A stretch of 29,916 nt of DNA from JAKAXG01 sp035702985 (GTDB lineage: Bacteria > Actinomycetota > Acidimicrobiia > Acidimicrobiales > Palsa-688). The notes below the pieces were generated by a model. The model did no database searches, was not told where the DNA came from, and worked only from the letters and a program-made list of their open reading frames with translations. The position numbers and the translations under genes were made by a program. Position 1 is the stretch's first letter. The number at the start of each line of letters is the position of its first letter. This document shows, one piece after another, positions 8,340-16,776 of the stretch. Location: the NCBI GenBank assembly GCA_035702985.1, contig DASSZD010000188.1, forward strand, positions 1-29,916, read 5' to 3'.

Positions 8340-9562
8340 TGGGCGACCCGCTGTTCATCCACGGGCTGGAGCACTGGCAGGTGTGGGTGATCCTGCTGGT
8401 CAAGGTCGTGGTGATCTTCGTCATCGTCCTGCTGTCGGTGCTGTTCATGGTCATGTACGAGCGCAAGGCGGTGGCCTGGCTCGGCGTCCGCTACGGCCCC
8501 AACCGGGCCGGTCCCAACGGCTGGCTGCAGTCCCTGGCCGACGGCACCAAGCTGCTGTTCAAGGAGGCGTTCACCCCCCGCACCGCGGACAAGCTGGTCT
8601 ACAAGCTGGCCCCGTACCTGATGCTGGTGCCGATCATGATCACCTTCGCCATCGTGCCGATCGGCGGGACCATCACCATCGCCGGCTACACCACCCGGCT
8701 GCAGCTGGCCGACCCGCCCTGGGGCATCCTGTTCATGCTGATGATGTCCGGCCTGGCGGTCTACGGGGTCATCCTGGCCGGGTGGTCGTCAGGGTCGAAG
8801 TACCCGCTGCTCGGCTCGGTCCGGGCCAGCGCCCAGATGGTCTCCTACGAGGCGGTCCTGGGCCTGACCACGGCGACCGTGGTCCTGATGACCGGCTCGC
8901 TGCACACCAGCGCCATCGTGGCGGCCCAGCACGGCGGGTTCCTGTACCGGTGGAACGTGATCCACACGGCCGTGATCCCCTTTGTCCTGTTCTGCATCGC
9001 CATCACCGCGGAGATGACCCGGGCCCCGTTCGACCTGGTGGAAGCCGAGGAGGAGCTGTCGGGGGGCTACAACCTGGAGTACTCGTCCATCGACTTCGCG
9101 TGGTTCTACCTGGCCGAGTACGCCGCCCTGGTCACCAACTCGGCCATCATCACCACCCTGTGGCTGGGCGGCCCGGACGGACCGTCCATCGCCGGCAACT
9201 CGATCGGCCCGTTCTGGTTCACCCTCAAGGTGCTGATCCTGCTGTACATCTTCGTGTGGATCCGGGCCACGCTGCCCCGCCTGCGCTACGACCAGCTGAT
9301 GGACCTGGGCTGGAAGCGGATGATCCCCGCCGCTCTGGCCATGCTGATGATCGTCGCCGGGTTCCAGGTGACCACCGACGTCTCGGGCAGCGGGTTCGGT
9401 CACTGGCTGGCCCAGCGGGAGTGGGGGCTGGCCGCCATCGGCGGGGCCCTGGTGCTGATCGCCCTCCTGGTGCGGGCCATCGACGTGGGGCGGCAGGCCG
9501 CCGATGTGGAGGTCGCCCAGGAGTCCCGCCTGGCCGCCCACGGCTCGGGAGGTGAGTCATGA
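8339..9562 (+). CDS. nuoH: NADH-quinone oxidoreductase subunit H
   Basis: Membrane subunit that forms the quinone entry channel against NuoB/NuoD and links redox chemistry to proton pumping. The 407-residue protein has several hydrophobic helices. The family loops are visible: YERKAVAWLGVRYGPNRAGP (40-59) and the acidic EMTRAPFDLVEAEEELSGG run (225-243). A good GGAGGT is 8 bases before the ATG. The C-terminal ~30 residues are a polar tail. The start overlaps the nuoG stop and the stop overlaps the nuoI start. Confidence 0.97.
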   Translation: MGDPLFIHGLEHWQVWVILLVKVVVIFVIVLLSVLFMVMYERKAVAWLGVRYGPNRAGPNGWLQSLADGTKLLFKEAFTPRTADKLVYKLAPYLMLVPIMITFAIVPIGGTITIAGYTTRLQLADPPWGILFMLMMSGLAVYGVILAGWSSGSKYPLLGSVRASAQMVSYEAVLGLTTATVVLMTGSLHTSAIVAAQHGGFLYRWNVIHTAVIPFVLFCIAITAEMTRAPFDLVEAEEELSGGYNLEYSSIDFAWFYLAEYAALVTNSAIITTLWLGGPDGPSIAGNSIGPFWFTLKVLILLYIFVWIRATLPRLRYDQLMDLGWKRMIPAALAMLMIVAGFQVTTDVSGSGFGHWLAQREWGLAAIGGALVLIALLVRAIDVGRQAADVEVAQESRLAAHGSGGES

Positions 9563-10272
9563 GCTTCTTGGACTTCTTCAAAGGTTTCGTAGTCACCGGC
9601 AAGCTGCCGCTCAAGCCGAAGGTCACGGTCCAGTACCCGGAGGAGAAGCGGCCCAAGCCGGAGCGCTTCCACGGCCGCCACGTCCTCAACCGCTACGAGG
9701 ACGGCATGGAGAAGTGCATCGGGTGCGAGCTGTGCGCCGGCGTGTGCCCGGCCCGCTGCATCTACGTGCGCGGCGCCGACAACCCGCCCGACTCCCCGGT
9801 GTCACCGGGTGAACGCTACGGGTTCGTCTACGAGATCAACTTCCTGCGCTGCATCCACTGCGACATGTGCGTGGAGGCGTGCCCCACCGAGGCCATCACC
9901 GAGTCGAAGCTGTTCGAGTTCTCCTTCGCCAACCGCAACGACGCCATCTACACCAAGGCCGAGCTGCTGGTCGACGACGAGGGGCGGCCCCAGCAGCTGC
10001 CCTGGGAGGACTGGAAGCCCGGCGACGACCGCAACACGTCGGCCTGGGTGCGGGCCACCAGCCCGGCCGGCGACGCCGGCATGGAGGGCAAGGCTCTGTG
10101 GTCCGGGGAGCTGGGCTACGGCGTCCGGCCCCCCCAGCGGGGCCAGAGCGTCCCCGACTCGGCGGACTACCCGGCCGAGACGGACCTGTCGCTGCGGGAG
10201 ATGATCTCGGCCGCCCTGCGGGGTGTGGACGTGAACGACCGCCGCCCCACCCGCGGTGGAGGTGACCGCTGA
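9559..10272 (+). CDS. nuoI: NADH-quinone oxidoreductase subunit I
   Basis: Ferredoxin-type subunit of the peripheral arm carrying two [4Fe-4S] clusters (N6a, N6b) that feed N2. The motifs are Cys53-x2-Cys56-x2-Cys59-x3-Cys63 and Cys98-x2-Cys101-x2-Cys104-x3-Cys108, each ending CP. The core ends near residue 155. A further ~80 residues, rich in Pro, Gly and Asp, make the protein longer (237) than short bacterial NuoI. It overlaps nuoH by ATGA and has a strong upstream GGGAGGTGA. Confidence 0.96.
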   Translation: MSFLDFFKGFVVTGKLPLKPKVTVQYPEEKRPKPERFHGRHVLNRYEDGMEKCIGCELCAGVCPARCIYVRGADNPPDSPVSPGERYGFVYEINFLRCIHCDMCVEACPTEAITESKLFEFSFANRNDAIYTKAELLVDDEGRPQQLPWEDWKPGDDRNTSAWVRATSPAGDAGMEGKALWSGELGYGVRPPQRGQSVPDSADYPAETDLSLREMISAALRGVDVNDRRPTRGGGDR

Positions 10273-10997
10273 TGCTGGCTTCGGTCATACCGTCCCTCGT
10301 GGCGGCGGCGCCGCGGACCACCCTCGGCAATGCCTCCGACTGGGCCGTGTTCCTGGTGGGGGCGGCGCTGATCCTGCTCGGGGCGTTCGGGGTGATCCTG
10401 CTGCGCAACCCGGTGCACTGCGCCCTCAACCTGGTGATCACCCTCATCGGGGTGGCCCTGGAGTTCATCGACCAGAGCGCGGACTTCCTGGCCGCGGTGC
10501 AGATCATCGTCTACGCCGGGGCCATCGTCATCCTGTTCCTGTTCGTGATCATGTTCCTGGGCATCGACCGCAAGGAGGCCCTGGGCCGGGAGGCCACCCG
10601 GTTCCAGAAGCCGCTGGCGGTGATCATCGGGCTGATGGCCCTGGGGTTGATCCTGGCCCTGTCCCGGGTGGACCACTGGGTGAGCGGCACCCCGGCCCAG
10701 TCCGGCGTCCTCAACGGCCCGGGCACCAACGTCCAGAAGCTGGGCCAGTCCATCTACACCGGCTACCTGCTGCCGTTCGAGATGACCGCCGCCCTGCTCG
10801 TCATCGCCGTGGTCGCCGCCGTGGTCCTCTCCCGGCGCCACCACTCCATCGCCGGGGAGATGACCTCCGACGAGCAGCAGGAACTGCTGCAGCGCCCGGG
10901 CGCCGGTCCGGCCGACGCTCCGCCGCCCCCTGCCTCCGCCGGAGGGGTGGACGGCGCCGAAGAAACGCAATCGCTGGAGGGAGTGCCCGCCGAATGA
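10272..10997 (+). CDS. nuoJ: NADH-quinone oxidoreductase subunit J
   Basis: Membrane-arm subunit (ND6-type) whose helix 3 takes part in the conformational coupling of complex I. The 241-residue protein shows about five hydrophobic segments and the conserved VYAGAIVILFLFVIM stretch (80-94). A periplasmic loop lies near 120-155, and a Pro/Ala-rich C-tail of ~45 residues follows the last helix. A GGAGGTGA site precedes the ATG, which shares a base with the nuoI stop. The stop overlaps nuoK as ATGA. Confidence 0.94.
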   Translation: MLASVIPSLVAAAPRTTLGNASDWAVFLVGAALILLGAFGVILLRNPVHCALNLVITLIGVALEFIDQSADFLAAVQIIVYAGAIVILFLFVIMFLGIDRKEALGREATRFQKPLAVIIGLMALGLILALSRVDHWVSGTPAQSGVLNGPGTNVQKLGQSIYTGYLLPFEMTAALLVIAVVAAVVLSRRHHSIAGEMTSDEQQELLQRPGAGPADAPPPPASAGGVDGAEETQSLEGVPAE

Positions 10998-11299
10998 GCG
11001 TCCCCGCCGCCTGGTACCTGATCCTGGCCGCCATCCTGTTCCTGGTGGGCGCCACCGGCCTGCTGGTGCGCCGCAACGTGCTGATCATGTTCATGTGCAT
11101 CGAGCTCATGCTCAACGCCGTGAACCTGACGTTCGTCACGTTCTCCCGCCTGCTCAACGACGTCGGCGGTCAGGTCGACGTGTTCTTCGTGCTGGTGGTG
11201 GCCGCCGCTGAAGTGGTGGTGGGGCTGGCGATCATCGTGGCCATGTTCCGCCGCCGCGCCGCGGCGACCGCCGACGACATCCACATCCTGAAGGGCTGA
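10994..11299 (+). CDS. nuoK: NADH-quinone oxidoreductase subunit K
   Basis: Smallest antiporter-like membrane subunit (ND4L-type), 101 residues with three helices. The two buried carboxylates needed for proton transfer are present: Glu37 in CIELML and Glu73 in AAEVVVGLA, matching E. coli Glu36 and Glu72. The start at 10994 is set by the ATGA overlap with nuoJ and the GGAGGGAG just upstream. The frame continues open further upstream only as out-of-frame nuoJ sequence. Confidence 0.97.
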   Translation: MSVPAAWYLILAAILFLVGATGLLVRRNVLIMFMCIELMLNAVNLTFVTFSRLLNDVGGQVDVFFVLVVAAAEVVVGLAIIVAMFRRRAAATADDIHILKG

Positions 11300-11309
11300 C
11301 GCCGTACCC

Positions 11310-13235
11310 GTGAATGCCGCTTACGCAATAGTCGCGCTCCCGCTCCTCGGCGCCGTCGTCCTGCTCTTCGCCGGGCGGCGCCTCCGCGACCCGGTGTCCG
11401 GCTGGTTCGCCACCGTGATGGCGGTCGGCTCGTTCGTGGCCACGGTCGTCACCTACTTCAGCCTGCTGGGCCGCCCCTCCGACCACCGCACGGTCGACAA
11501 GCTGATCTTCACCTGGATCCCGGTGGCCAACCTGCACGTCAACTTCGGCCTGCAGCTGGACCCGCTGTCGGTGCTGTGGTCGCTGTTCGTGACCGGCGTC
11601 GGGTCGCTGATCACCCTGTACTCCATCGGCTACATGAAGGGAGACCCGAGCTTCAGTCGGTTCTTCTTCCTGCTGAACGCCTTCGTGTTCTCCATGGTGG
11701 TGCTGGTCCTGGCGGACAACTACCTGTTCAGCTTCCTGGGCTGGGAGGGCGTGGGCTTCTGCTCCTACGGGCTGATCGGGTTCTGGTTCGAGCGGGAGAG
11801 CGCGGCGGTGGCGGCCAAGAAGGCGTTCGTCACCAACCGGGTGGGCGACTTCGGGTTCATGATCGCCCTGTTCCTCATGTTCCAGCACTTCGGGTCGTTC
11901 AACTACTCGAAGGTGCTGACCCCGCTCATGGGCGGTAACGCCACCCTGGCCTCGGCCACCGCCACCGGCCTGGCCCTGATGCTGTTCCTGGGCGCGGTGG
12001 CCAAGTCGGCGCAGATCCCGCTGTACATGTGGCTGGTCGACGCCATGGAGGGCCCCACCCCGGTCTCGGCCCTGATCCACGCCGCCACCATGGTGACCGC
12101 AGGCGTGTACCTGGTGGCCCGCAGCGCCCCCATCATCCACTTCAGCCCCTCGGCCCAGTGGGTGATCGCCTGCATCGGGGCCGCCACCGCCTTCCTGGCC
12201 GCCACGGTCGCCTGCAACCAGAACGACATCAAGAAGGTGCTGGCCTACTCGACCATCTCGCAGCTGGGATACATGTTCCTGGGCGAGGGATCGGGCGACT
12301 ACACCGCCGGGATCTTCCACACGGTCATGCACGCCTTCTTCAAGGCCCTGCTGTTCCTCTCCGCCGGGGCGGTCATCCACGCCCTCCACGACGAGCAGAA
12401 CATGAAGCGGATGGGCGCCCTGCGCCGGTACCTGCCGATCACGTTCCCGGCGTTCATGATCGGCTACCTGGCCCTGTCGGCCATCCCGCCCTTCGACGGC
12501 TTCTGGTCCAAGGACACGGTCCTGGCCGCGGCCTGGCACAAGAGCCCGGCCCTGTGGGCCGTGGGGGTGGTCACCGCCGGCCTCACCGCCTACTACATGA
12601 GCCGCCAGGTCATGCTGGTGTTCTTCGGCCAGGCCCGCTGGACCGATCACGCCGCCGAGCGGGGCGCGGCCGGCCACGCCGCCCACGGCTCGGGTCAGCC
12701 TCACGAGGCGCCGTTCACCATGACCGTCCCGCTCATCATCTTGAGCGTGGCGTCGTGCATCGGCTGGCTGATCAACGCCCCCTTCGGCGGCCTGGACTTC
12801 CTGAACAAGTGGCTGGCGCCGATCTTCCCGGCCAGCGTGGCCACCCCGTTCACGGTGGCCACCGGCACCAAGTGGATCATCGGCCTGGTCGCCACCGCCT
12901 TCGCCTTCGGCGGCCTGTTCGCCGGGATCGCCGCCTGGCGCCGCCACGTGGACCGGCCGGCCCTGGAGCCGGCGTTCCTGGCCCGGGCCTGGTACATCGA
13001 CGACACGGTGGCCGCCACCGTGTCCGGTCCTCTGACCGTGATGGCCAGCGCGTTCAGCTTCGTGATCGACGCCCGCTGGGTCGACGGCCTGGTCAACGGC
13101 GTGGCCCGCCTGGCCGCCGCGAGCGGCCGGCAGCTGCGCCGGATCCAGACCGGGTACGTCCGCAACTACGCCCTCGGCATAGGCGTCGGCGCGGTGGCCA
13201 TCCTCTTCTACGTGTCCCTGCGGGCCGGGAGCTGA
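11310..13235 (+). CDS. nuoL: NADH-quinone oxidoreductase subunit L
   Basis: Distal antiporter-like proton-pumping subunit (ND5-type), 641 residues. The proton-path residues Glu146 (FLGWEGVGFCSYGL) and Lys232 (AKSAQIPLYMWL) correspond to E. coli Glu144 and Lys229. The PVSALIHAATMV helix follows. The C-terminal part holds the charged lateral region and a final helix. The GTG start has only a weak AAGGG 14 bases upstream and lies 10 bases after nuoK, so translation probably depends on upstream ribosomes. Confidence 0.96.
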   Translation: MNAAYAIVALPLLGAVVLLFAGRRLRDPVSGWFATVMAVGSFVATVVTYFSLLGRPSDHRTVDKLIFTWIPVANLHVNFGLQLDPLSVLWSLFVTGVGSLITLYSIGYMKGDPSFSRFFFLLNAFVFSMVVLVLADNYLFSFLGWEGVGFCSYGLIGFWFERESAAVAAKKAFVTNRVGDFGFMIALFLMFQHFGSFNYSKVLTPLMGGNATLASATATGLALMLFLGAVAKSAQIPLYMWLVDAMEGPTPVSALIHAATMVTAGVYLVARSAPIIHFSPSAQWVIACIGAATAFLAATVACNQNDIKKVLAYSTISQLGYMFLGEGSGDYTAGIFHTVMHAFFKALLFLSAGAVIHALHDEQNMKRMGALRRYLPITFPAFMIGYLALSAIPPFDGFWSKDTVLAAAWHKSPALWAVGVVTAGLTAYYMSRQVMLVFFGQARWTDHAAERGAAGHAAHGSGQPHEAPFTMTVPLIILSVASCIGWLINAPFGGLDFLNKWLAPIFPASVATPFTVATGTKWIIGLVATAFAFGGLFAGIAAWRRHVDRPALEPAFLARAWYIDDTVAATVSGPLTVMASAFSFVIDARWVDGLVNGVARLAAASGRQLRRIQTGYVRNYALGIGVGAVAILFYVSLRAGS

Positions 13236-13238
13236 TCT

Positions 13239-14948
13239 GTGAAGACCGCCGCCATACCCATCCTCAACATCATCGTGTTCCTGCCTCTGGCCGGGGCCAT
13301 CGTGTCCATGCTCATCCCGGCCGCCCAGGAGTCCAGGCTGGCCCGGCCCATCGGCCTGCTGTTCGCCGTGGTGGAGTTCGGGTTCGTCATGTACCTGTGC
13401 GTCGACTTCCCGGTCGGCCAGGCCGGATTCCAGTTCGTCAGCTCCCATTCGTGGATCGGGGCGTTCGGCATCTCCTGGGCCCTGGGCGTGGACGGCATCT
13501 CGCTGTTCCTGGTGGCCGTGACCGCCCTGCTGTTCCCGGTGGCCATGTTCGGCCCCTCCCTGCGCACCAACGCCCGCGAGTTCATGGCCTGGATGCTGCT
13601 GCTCGAAGCGGCGTGCATGGGCACGTTCCTGTCGCTGGACCTGTTCGTCTTCTTCGTGATGTTCGAGGTCACCCTGGTCCCCGGCTACTTCCTGGTGGCC
13701 CGCTGGGGCGGCCTGCGGCGCAACTACGCGGCGATGAAGTTCTTCATCTACACCTTCGCCGGGTCCGCCTTCCTGTTCGTGGCCATCCTGGCCCTGGTCC
13801 TCCTGGTGGCCCCCCGCAACGGCGGTCACGAGACGTTCAGCCTCATCACCCTGGCCCGCTACGCCAGCTCGCTCCCGGCCGCGGACCAGGTCCTGATCTT
13901 CTGCGGCTTCGCCGTGGCGTTCGCCGTCAAGATCCCGCTGGTGCCGTTCCACAGCTGGCTGCCCGACACCTACACCGAGGCCCCCACGGCCGGGTCCATG
14001 ATCCTGGCCGGGATCCTGTTCAAGCTCGGGGCCTACGGCCTGCTCCGCCTGGGCGTGTACGTGCTGCCCCGCGGTGCCGCGGACATGGCCCCGGTGCTGC
14101 TCACCCTGGCCGCCATCGGCATCGTGTACGGCTCGCTGATCACCATCATGCAGAGGGACCTCAAACGGCTGGTGGCCTACGCCTCGATCGTGGACGTGGC
14201 GTTCATCGTGCTCGGGTTCTTCGCCTTCAGCTCCCAGGGCGTCACCGGCGGGGTGTTCGAGATGGTCAACCACGGACTCACCACCGGCGCCCTGTTCTTC
14301 CTGGTCGGCGTCCTGTGGGAGCGCCGGGGGACCCTGCGGTTCAAGGATCTGGGCGGCATCCAGAAGTCGGCTCCCATCCTGGCGGCCATCTTCCTGGCCG
14401 TGGTCATGAGCGCCGTCGGACTCCCCGGCCTCAACGGTTTCGCCGGCGAGTTCCTGGTCCTGGTCGGCACCTTCATCACCCACCGGTGGTGGGCGGTGGT
14501 GGCCACCTCGGCGGTGGTCACCGGGGTCATCTACATGCTGTGGGCCTACCAGCGGACCTTCCACGGGCCGGTCGTGGCCGGCAACGAGGCCGTCCGGGAC
14601 ATCTCCTGGAGGGAGATCGCGGCGGTGGCCCCGCTGCTGGCCGGGATGGTCTTCCTCGGGGTCTTCCCCAGGCCGTTCCTGGACCGGATCACCCCGTCGG
14701 TGCAGGTCCTGCTCGGCCACGTGGCCCACGTGGCCCCCTCCGCCGGCGTGCCCAAGCCCGGGCCCAACGCCGTCACCTACACCGTGCCGGCCGACCAGAA
14801 CGTCGACCGGGCGGTCCGTAGCGTGTCGGTGACCCGTCCGTCGTCCCCACCCGGCGGATCCGGCTCGGCTGCTGCTGCGGCTCCGGGCCCCGCCCCCGAG
14901 GCCGCCGCCGTTCCTGCCGCCTCCGCTGCCTCCCGAGGTGTCCGATGA
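13239..14948 (+). CDS. nuoM: NADH-quinone oxidoreductase subunit M
   Basis: Antiporter-like proton-pumping subunit (ND4-type), 569 residues. Glu143 (MFEVTLVPGYF) and Lys231 (FAVKIPLVPFHSWLPD) match the essential Glu144 and Lys234 of E. coli. The GTG start has GGGAG (13227-13231) 7 bases upstream, inside the end of nuoL. After the last helix there is a tail of about 75 residues, the last 40 almost entirely Pro, Ala, Gly and Ser, with no known function. The stop overlaps nuoN by ATGA. Confidence 0.97.
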   Translation: MKTAAIPILNIIVFLPLAGAIVSMLIPAAQESRLARPIGLLFAVVEFGFVMYLCVDFPVGQAGFQFVSSHSWIGAFGISWALGVDGISLFLVAVTALLFPVAMFGPSLRTNAREFMAWMLLLEAACMGTFLSLDLFVFFVMFEVTLVPGYFLVARWGGLRRNYAAMKFFIYTFAGSAFLFVAILALVLLVAPRNGGHETFSLITLARYASSLPAADQVLIFCGFAVAFAVKIPLVPFHSWLPDTYTEAPTAGSMILAGILFKLGAYGLLRLGVYVLPRGAADMAPVLLTLAAIGIVYGSLITIMQRDLKRLVAYASIVDVAFIVLGFFAFSSQGVTGGVFEMVNHGLTTGALFFLVGVLWERRGTLRFKDLGGIQKSAPILAAIFLAVVMSAVGLPGLNGFAGEFLVLVGTFITHRWWAVVATSAVVTGVIYMLWAYQRTFHGPVVAGNEAVRDISWREIAAVAPLLAGMVFLGVFPRPFLDRITPSVQVLLGHVAHVAPSAGVPKPGPNAVTYTVPADQNVDRAVRSVSVTRPSSPPGGSGSAAAAAPGPAPEAAAVPAASAASRGVR

Positions 14949-16726
14949 TCGCCAGCCTGCTCTCCGTCGGCGCCCCGGGCGCCCAGTCCACCGGCGGCGG
15001 CTGCCAGATCGCCCCCGGCGGTATCCGGGTGGACGGCGTCTGCTCGGCGGCCAACTCCCTGCACATCCCGGTGGCGTACCGCAGCATCCTGCCGGTCATC
15101 ATCTTCGCCGTCGGGGCGCTGGTGCTCCTGGCCGTGTCGGCGGTGCTGTCCAAGCGGGCCCGGCCCGGCCTGTACCCGTCCCTGACCGTCGTCATCGGGG
15201 GCCTGTCCCTGGTGGCCTCGGTATGGGAGTGGTACGACGTCGGCTCCGGCTCCGGCACGGTCAAGATCGGCGGCCAGATCTTCTACGACCGCTTCTCGGC
15301 GCTGTTCCTGATCCTGATCTCGGTGGCCACCATCCTCGGGGCCATGACCGCCGACAGCTACCTGCGCCGGGAGGGCCTCGACGGTGTCGAGGCGTACGTC
15401 CTCATGCTGATGGCCGCCACGGGGGCCATGCTCATGGCCGAGTCGGGCAGCCTGATCATGCTGTTCCTCGGGCTCGAGATCATGTCCATCGCCCTGTACG
15501 TGATGGCCGCCTACCACCGGCGCCGCACCCAGTCGGGCGAGGCCGGCCTCAAGTACTTCATCCTCGGGTCGTTCTCCTCGGCGCTGTTCCTCTACGGCAT
15601 CGCCCTGGTGTACGGGGCCACCGGCTCCACCGAGTTCGTCCTCATCGGTGACTACCTGACCAAGAACGTGCTGGCCAACAACGGGGTCCTCCTCGCCGGC
15701 CTGGCCCTCCTGATCGTCGGTCTCGGTTTCAAGGTGGCGGCCGTGCCGTTCCACTACTGGACCCCCGACGTGTACCAGGGTTCGCCCATCCCGTTCACCG
15801 GATACATGGCCGCGGTGGCCAAGGCGGCCGGGTTCGCCGGCCTGCTGCGCATCCTCACCGGGTCGCTCATCACCCAGGAGTCGGTGTGGCGGCCCATCAT
15901 CTGGCTGCTGGCGGTGCTGACGCTGATAGTCGGCTCCGTGGTGGCCATCGCCCAGAAGGACCTCAAACGGATGCTGGCCTACTCGTCGATCAGCCAGGCC
16001 GGCTACATCCTGGTCGGTCTGCAGGCGGCGTCCCGGACCGGCACGGCCGGGGCACTGTTCTACCTGTTCACCTACAGCTTCGTGGTCATCGGCACCTTCG
16101 CGGTGGTGCAGGTCGTCCAGGGTCCGGGGGAGGCCCGCAACGATCTGGCCGCCTTCCGCGGCCTGGGCCGCCGCCAGCCCCTGCTGGCCGCCGCCATGCT
16201 GGTCCTGCTCCTGGCCCAGGCCGGCGTGCCGTTCACCAGCGGGTTCCTCGCCAAGTTCTACGTCATCCAGGCCTCGGTGGACCGGGGCCAGTACTGGCTG
16301 GCGGTCATAGCCATGCTGGCCGCCGCGGTTGCGGCCTTCTTCTACCTGCGGGTGGCCCTGCTCATGTACACCGGGGGACCGGTCCCGGCTCCCGGGCCGG
16401 GCGCCGGGCGTCCGGCGTCCGGGTCCGTCCCGGTCGGGGCGGTCGTCGGCGCCGACGGCGGCCCGCTGCCGGGCGGCCCGGTGGGCGCCACCACCGCCGG
16501 TGGCCGGCCCGAGGACGACGTGTTCGGCGCCGGGCTGGCTCCGGTCGCCACCCTCGACGGTTCCGGGGCGGCCACGCCGATGCTGCTGGAGGAGGCCCCG
16601 GCTCCCGTGGCCCCCGTCCCGGCCACCATCGCCGCGGTGCTGTTCATAACCGTGGCCTTCACCATCGCGGCCGGTGTGTCGTCGTTCGCCATCGACTTCG
16701 CCAAGGCCGCCACCGCCCTGCTCTGA
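14945..16726 (+). CDS. nuoN: NADH-quinone oxidoreductase subunit N with low-complexity insertion
   Basis: Antiporter-like proton-pumping subunit (ND2-type), 593 residues. Glu178 (FLGLEIMSIALY) and Lys263 (GLGFKVAAVPFHYW) are the expected proton-path residues. The N-terminus carries a ~40-residue segment with two Cys (20, 33) before the first helix. Residues ~477-558 are a Gly/Pro/Ala-rich insertion between the helix ending FFYLRVALLMYTGG and the final helix starting near ATIAAVLFITV. It keeps the reading frame and normal codon use, so it is not a sequencing slip. Last gene of the operon. Confidence 0.96.
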   Translation: MIASLLSVGAPGAQSTGGGCQIAPGGIRVDGVCSAANSLHIPVAYRSILPVIIFAVGALVLLAVSAVLSKRARPGLYPSLTVVIGGLSLVASVWEWYDVGSGSGTVKIGGQIFYDRFSALFLILISVATILGAMTADSYLRREGLDGVEAYVLMLMAATGAMLMAESGSLIMLFLGLEIMSIALYVMAAYHRRRTQSGEAGLKYFILGSFSSALFLYGIALVYGATGSTEFVLIGDYLTKNVLANNGVLLAGLALLIVGLGFKVAAVPFHYWTPDVYQGSPIPFTGYMAAVAKAAGFAGLLRILTGSLITQESVWRPIIWLLAVLTLIVGSVVAIAQKDLKRMLAYSSISQAGYILVGLQAASRTGTAGALFYLFTYSFVVIGTFAVVQVVQGPGEARNDLAAFRGLGRRQPLLAAAMLVLLLAQAGVPFTSGFLAKFYVIQASVDRGQYWLAVIAMLAAAVAAFFYLRVALLMYTGGPVPAPGPGAGRPASGSVPVGAVVGADGGPLPGGPVGATTAGGRPEDDVFGAGLAPVATLDGSGAATPMLLEEAPAPVAPVPATIAAVLFITVAFTIAAGVSSFAIDFAKAATALL

Positions 16727-16733
16727 GCGTGCC

Positions 16734-16776
16734 CCGGCCCCGATCGGTGGGACGGGTGGAGGGTCTACGGGGCCGG
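16734..16776. terminator. Possible terminator between nuoN and a convergent gene
   Basis: A 9-bp perfect inverted repeat (CCGGCCCCG at 16734-16742, CGGGGCCGG at 16768-16776) flanks 25 bases just after the nuoN stop, and reaches into the 3' end of the convergent gene. There is no T-run. The long loop makes this a weak call, but it is the only hairpin at the operon end. Confidence 0.35.

Noticed and set aside
11232..14729. Very long open frame (1165 codons) on the minus strand opposite nuoL and nuoM
   Set aside because: Composition is dominated by Gly, Gln, His, Asp, Glu and Val as expected for an antisense shadow of GC-rich coding DNA; nuoL and nuoM on the plus strand carry all the family motifs.
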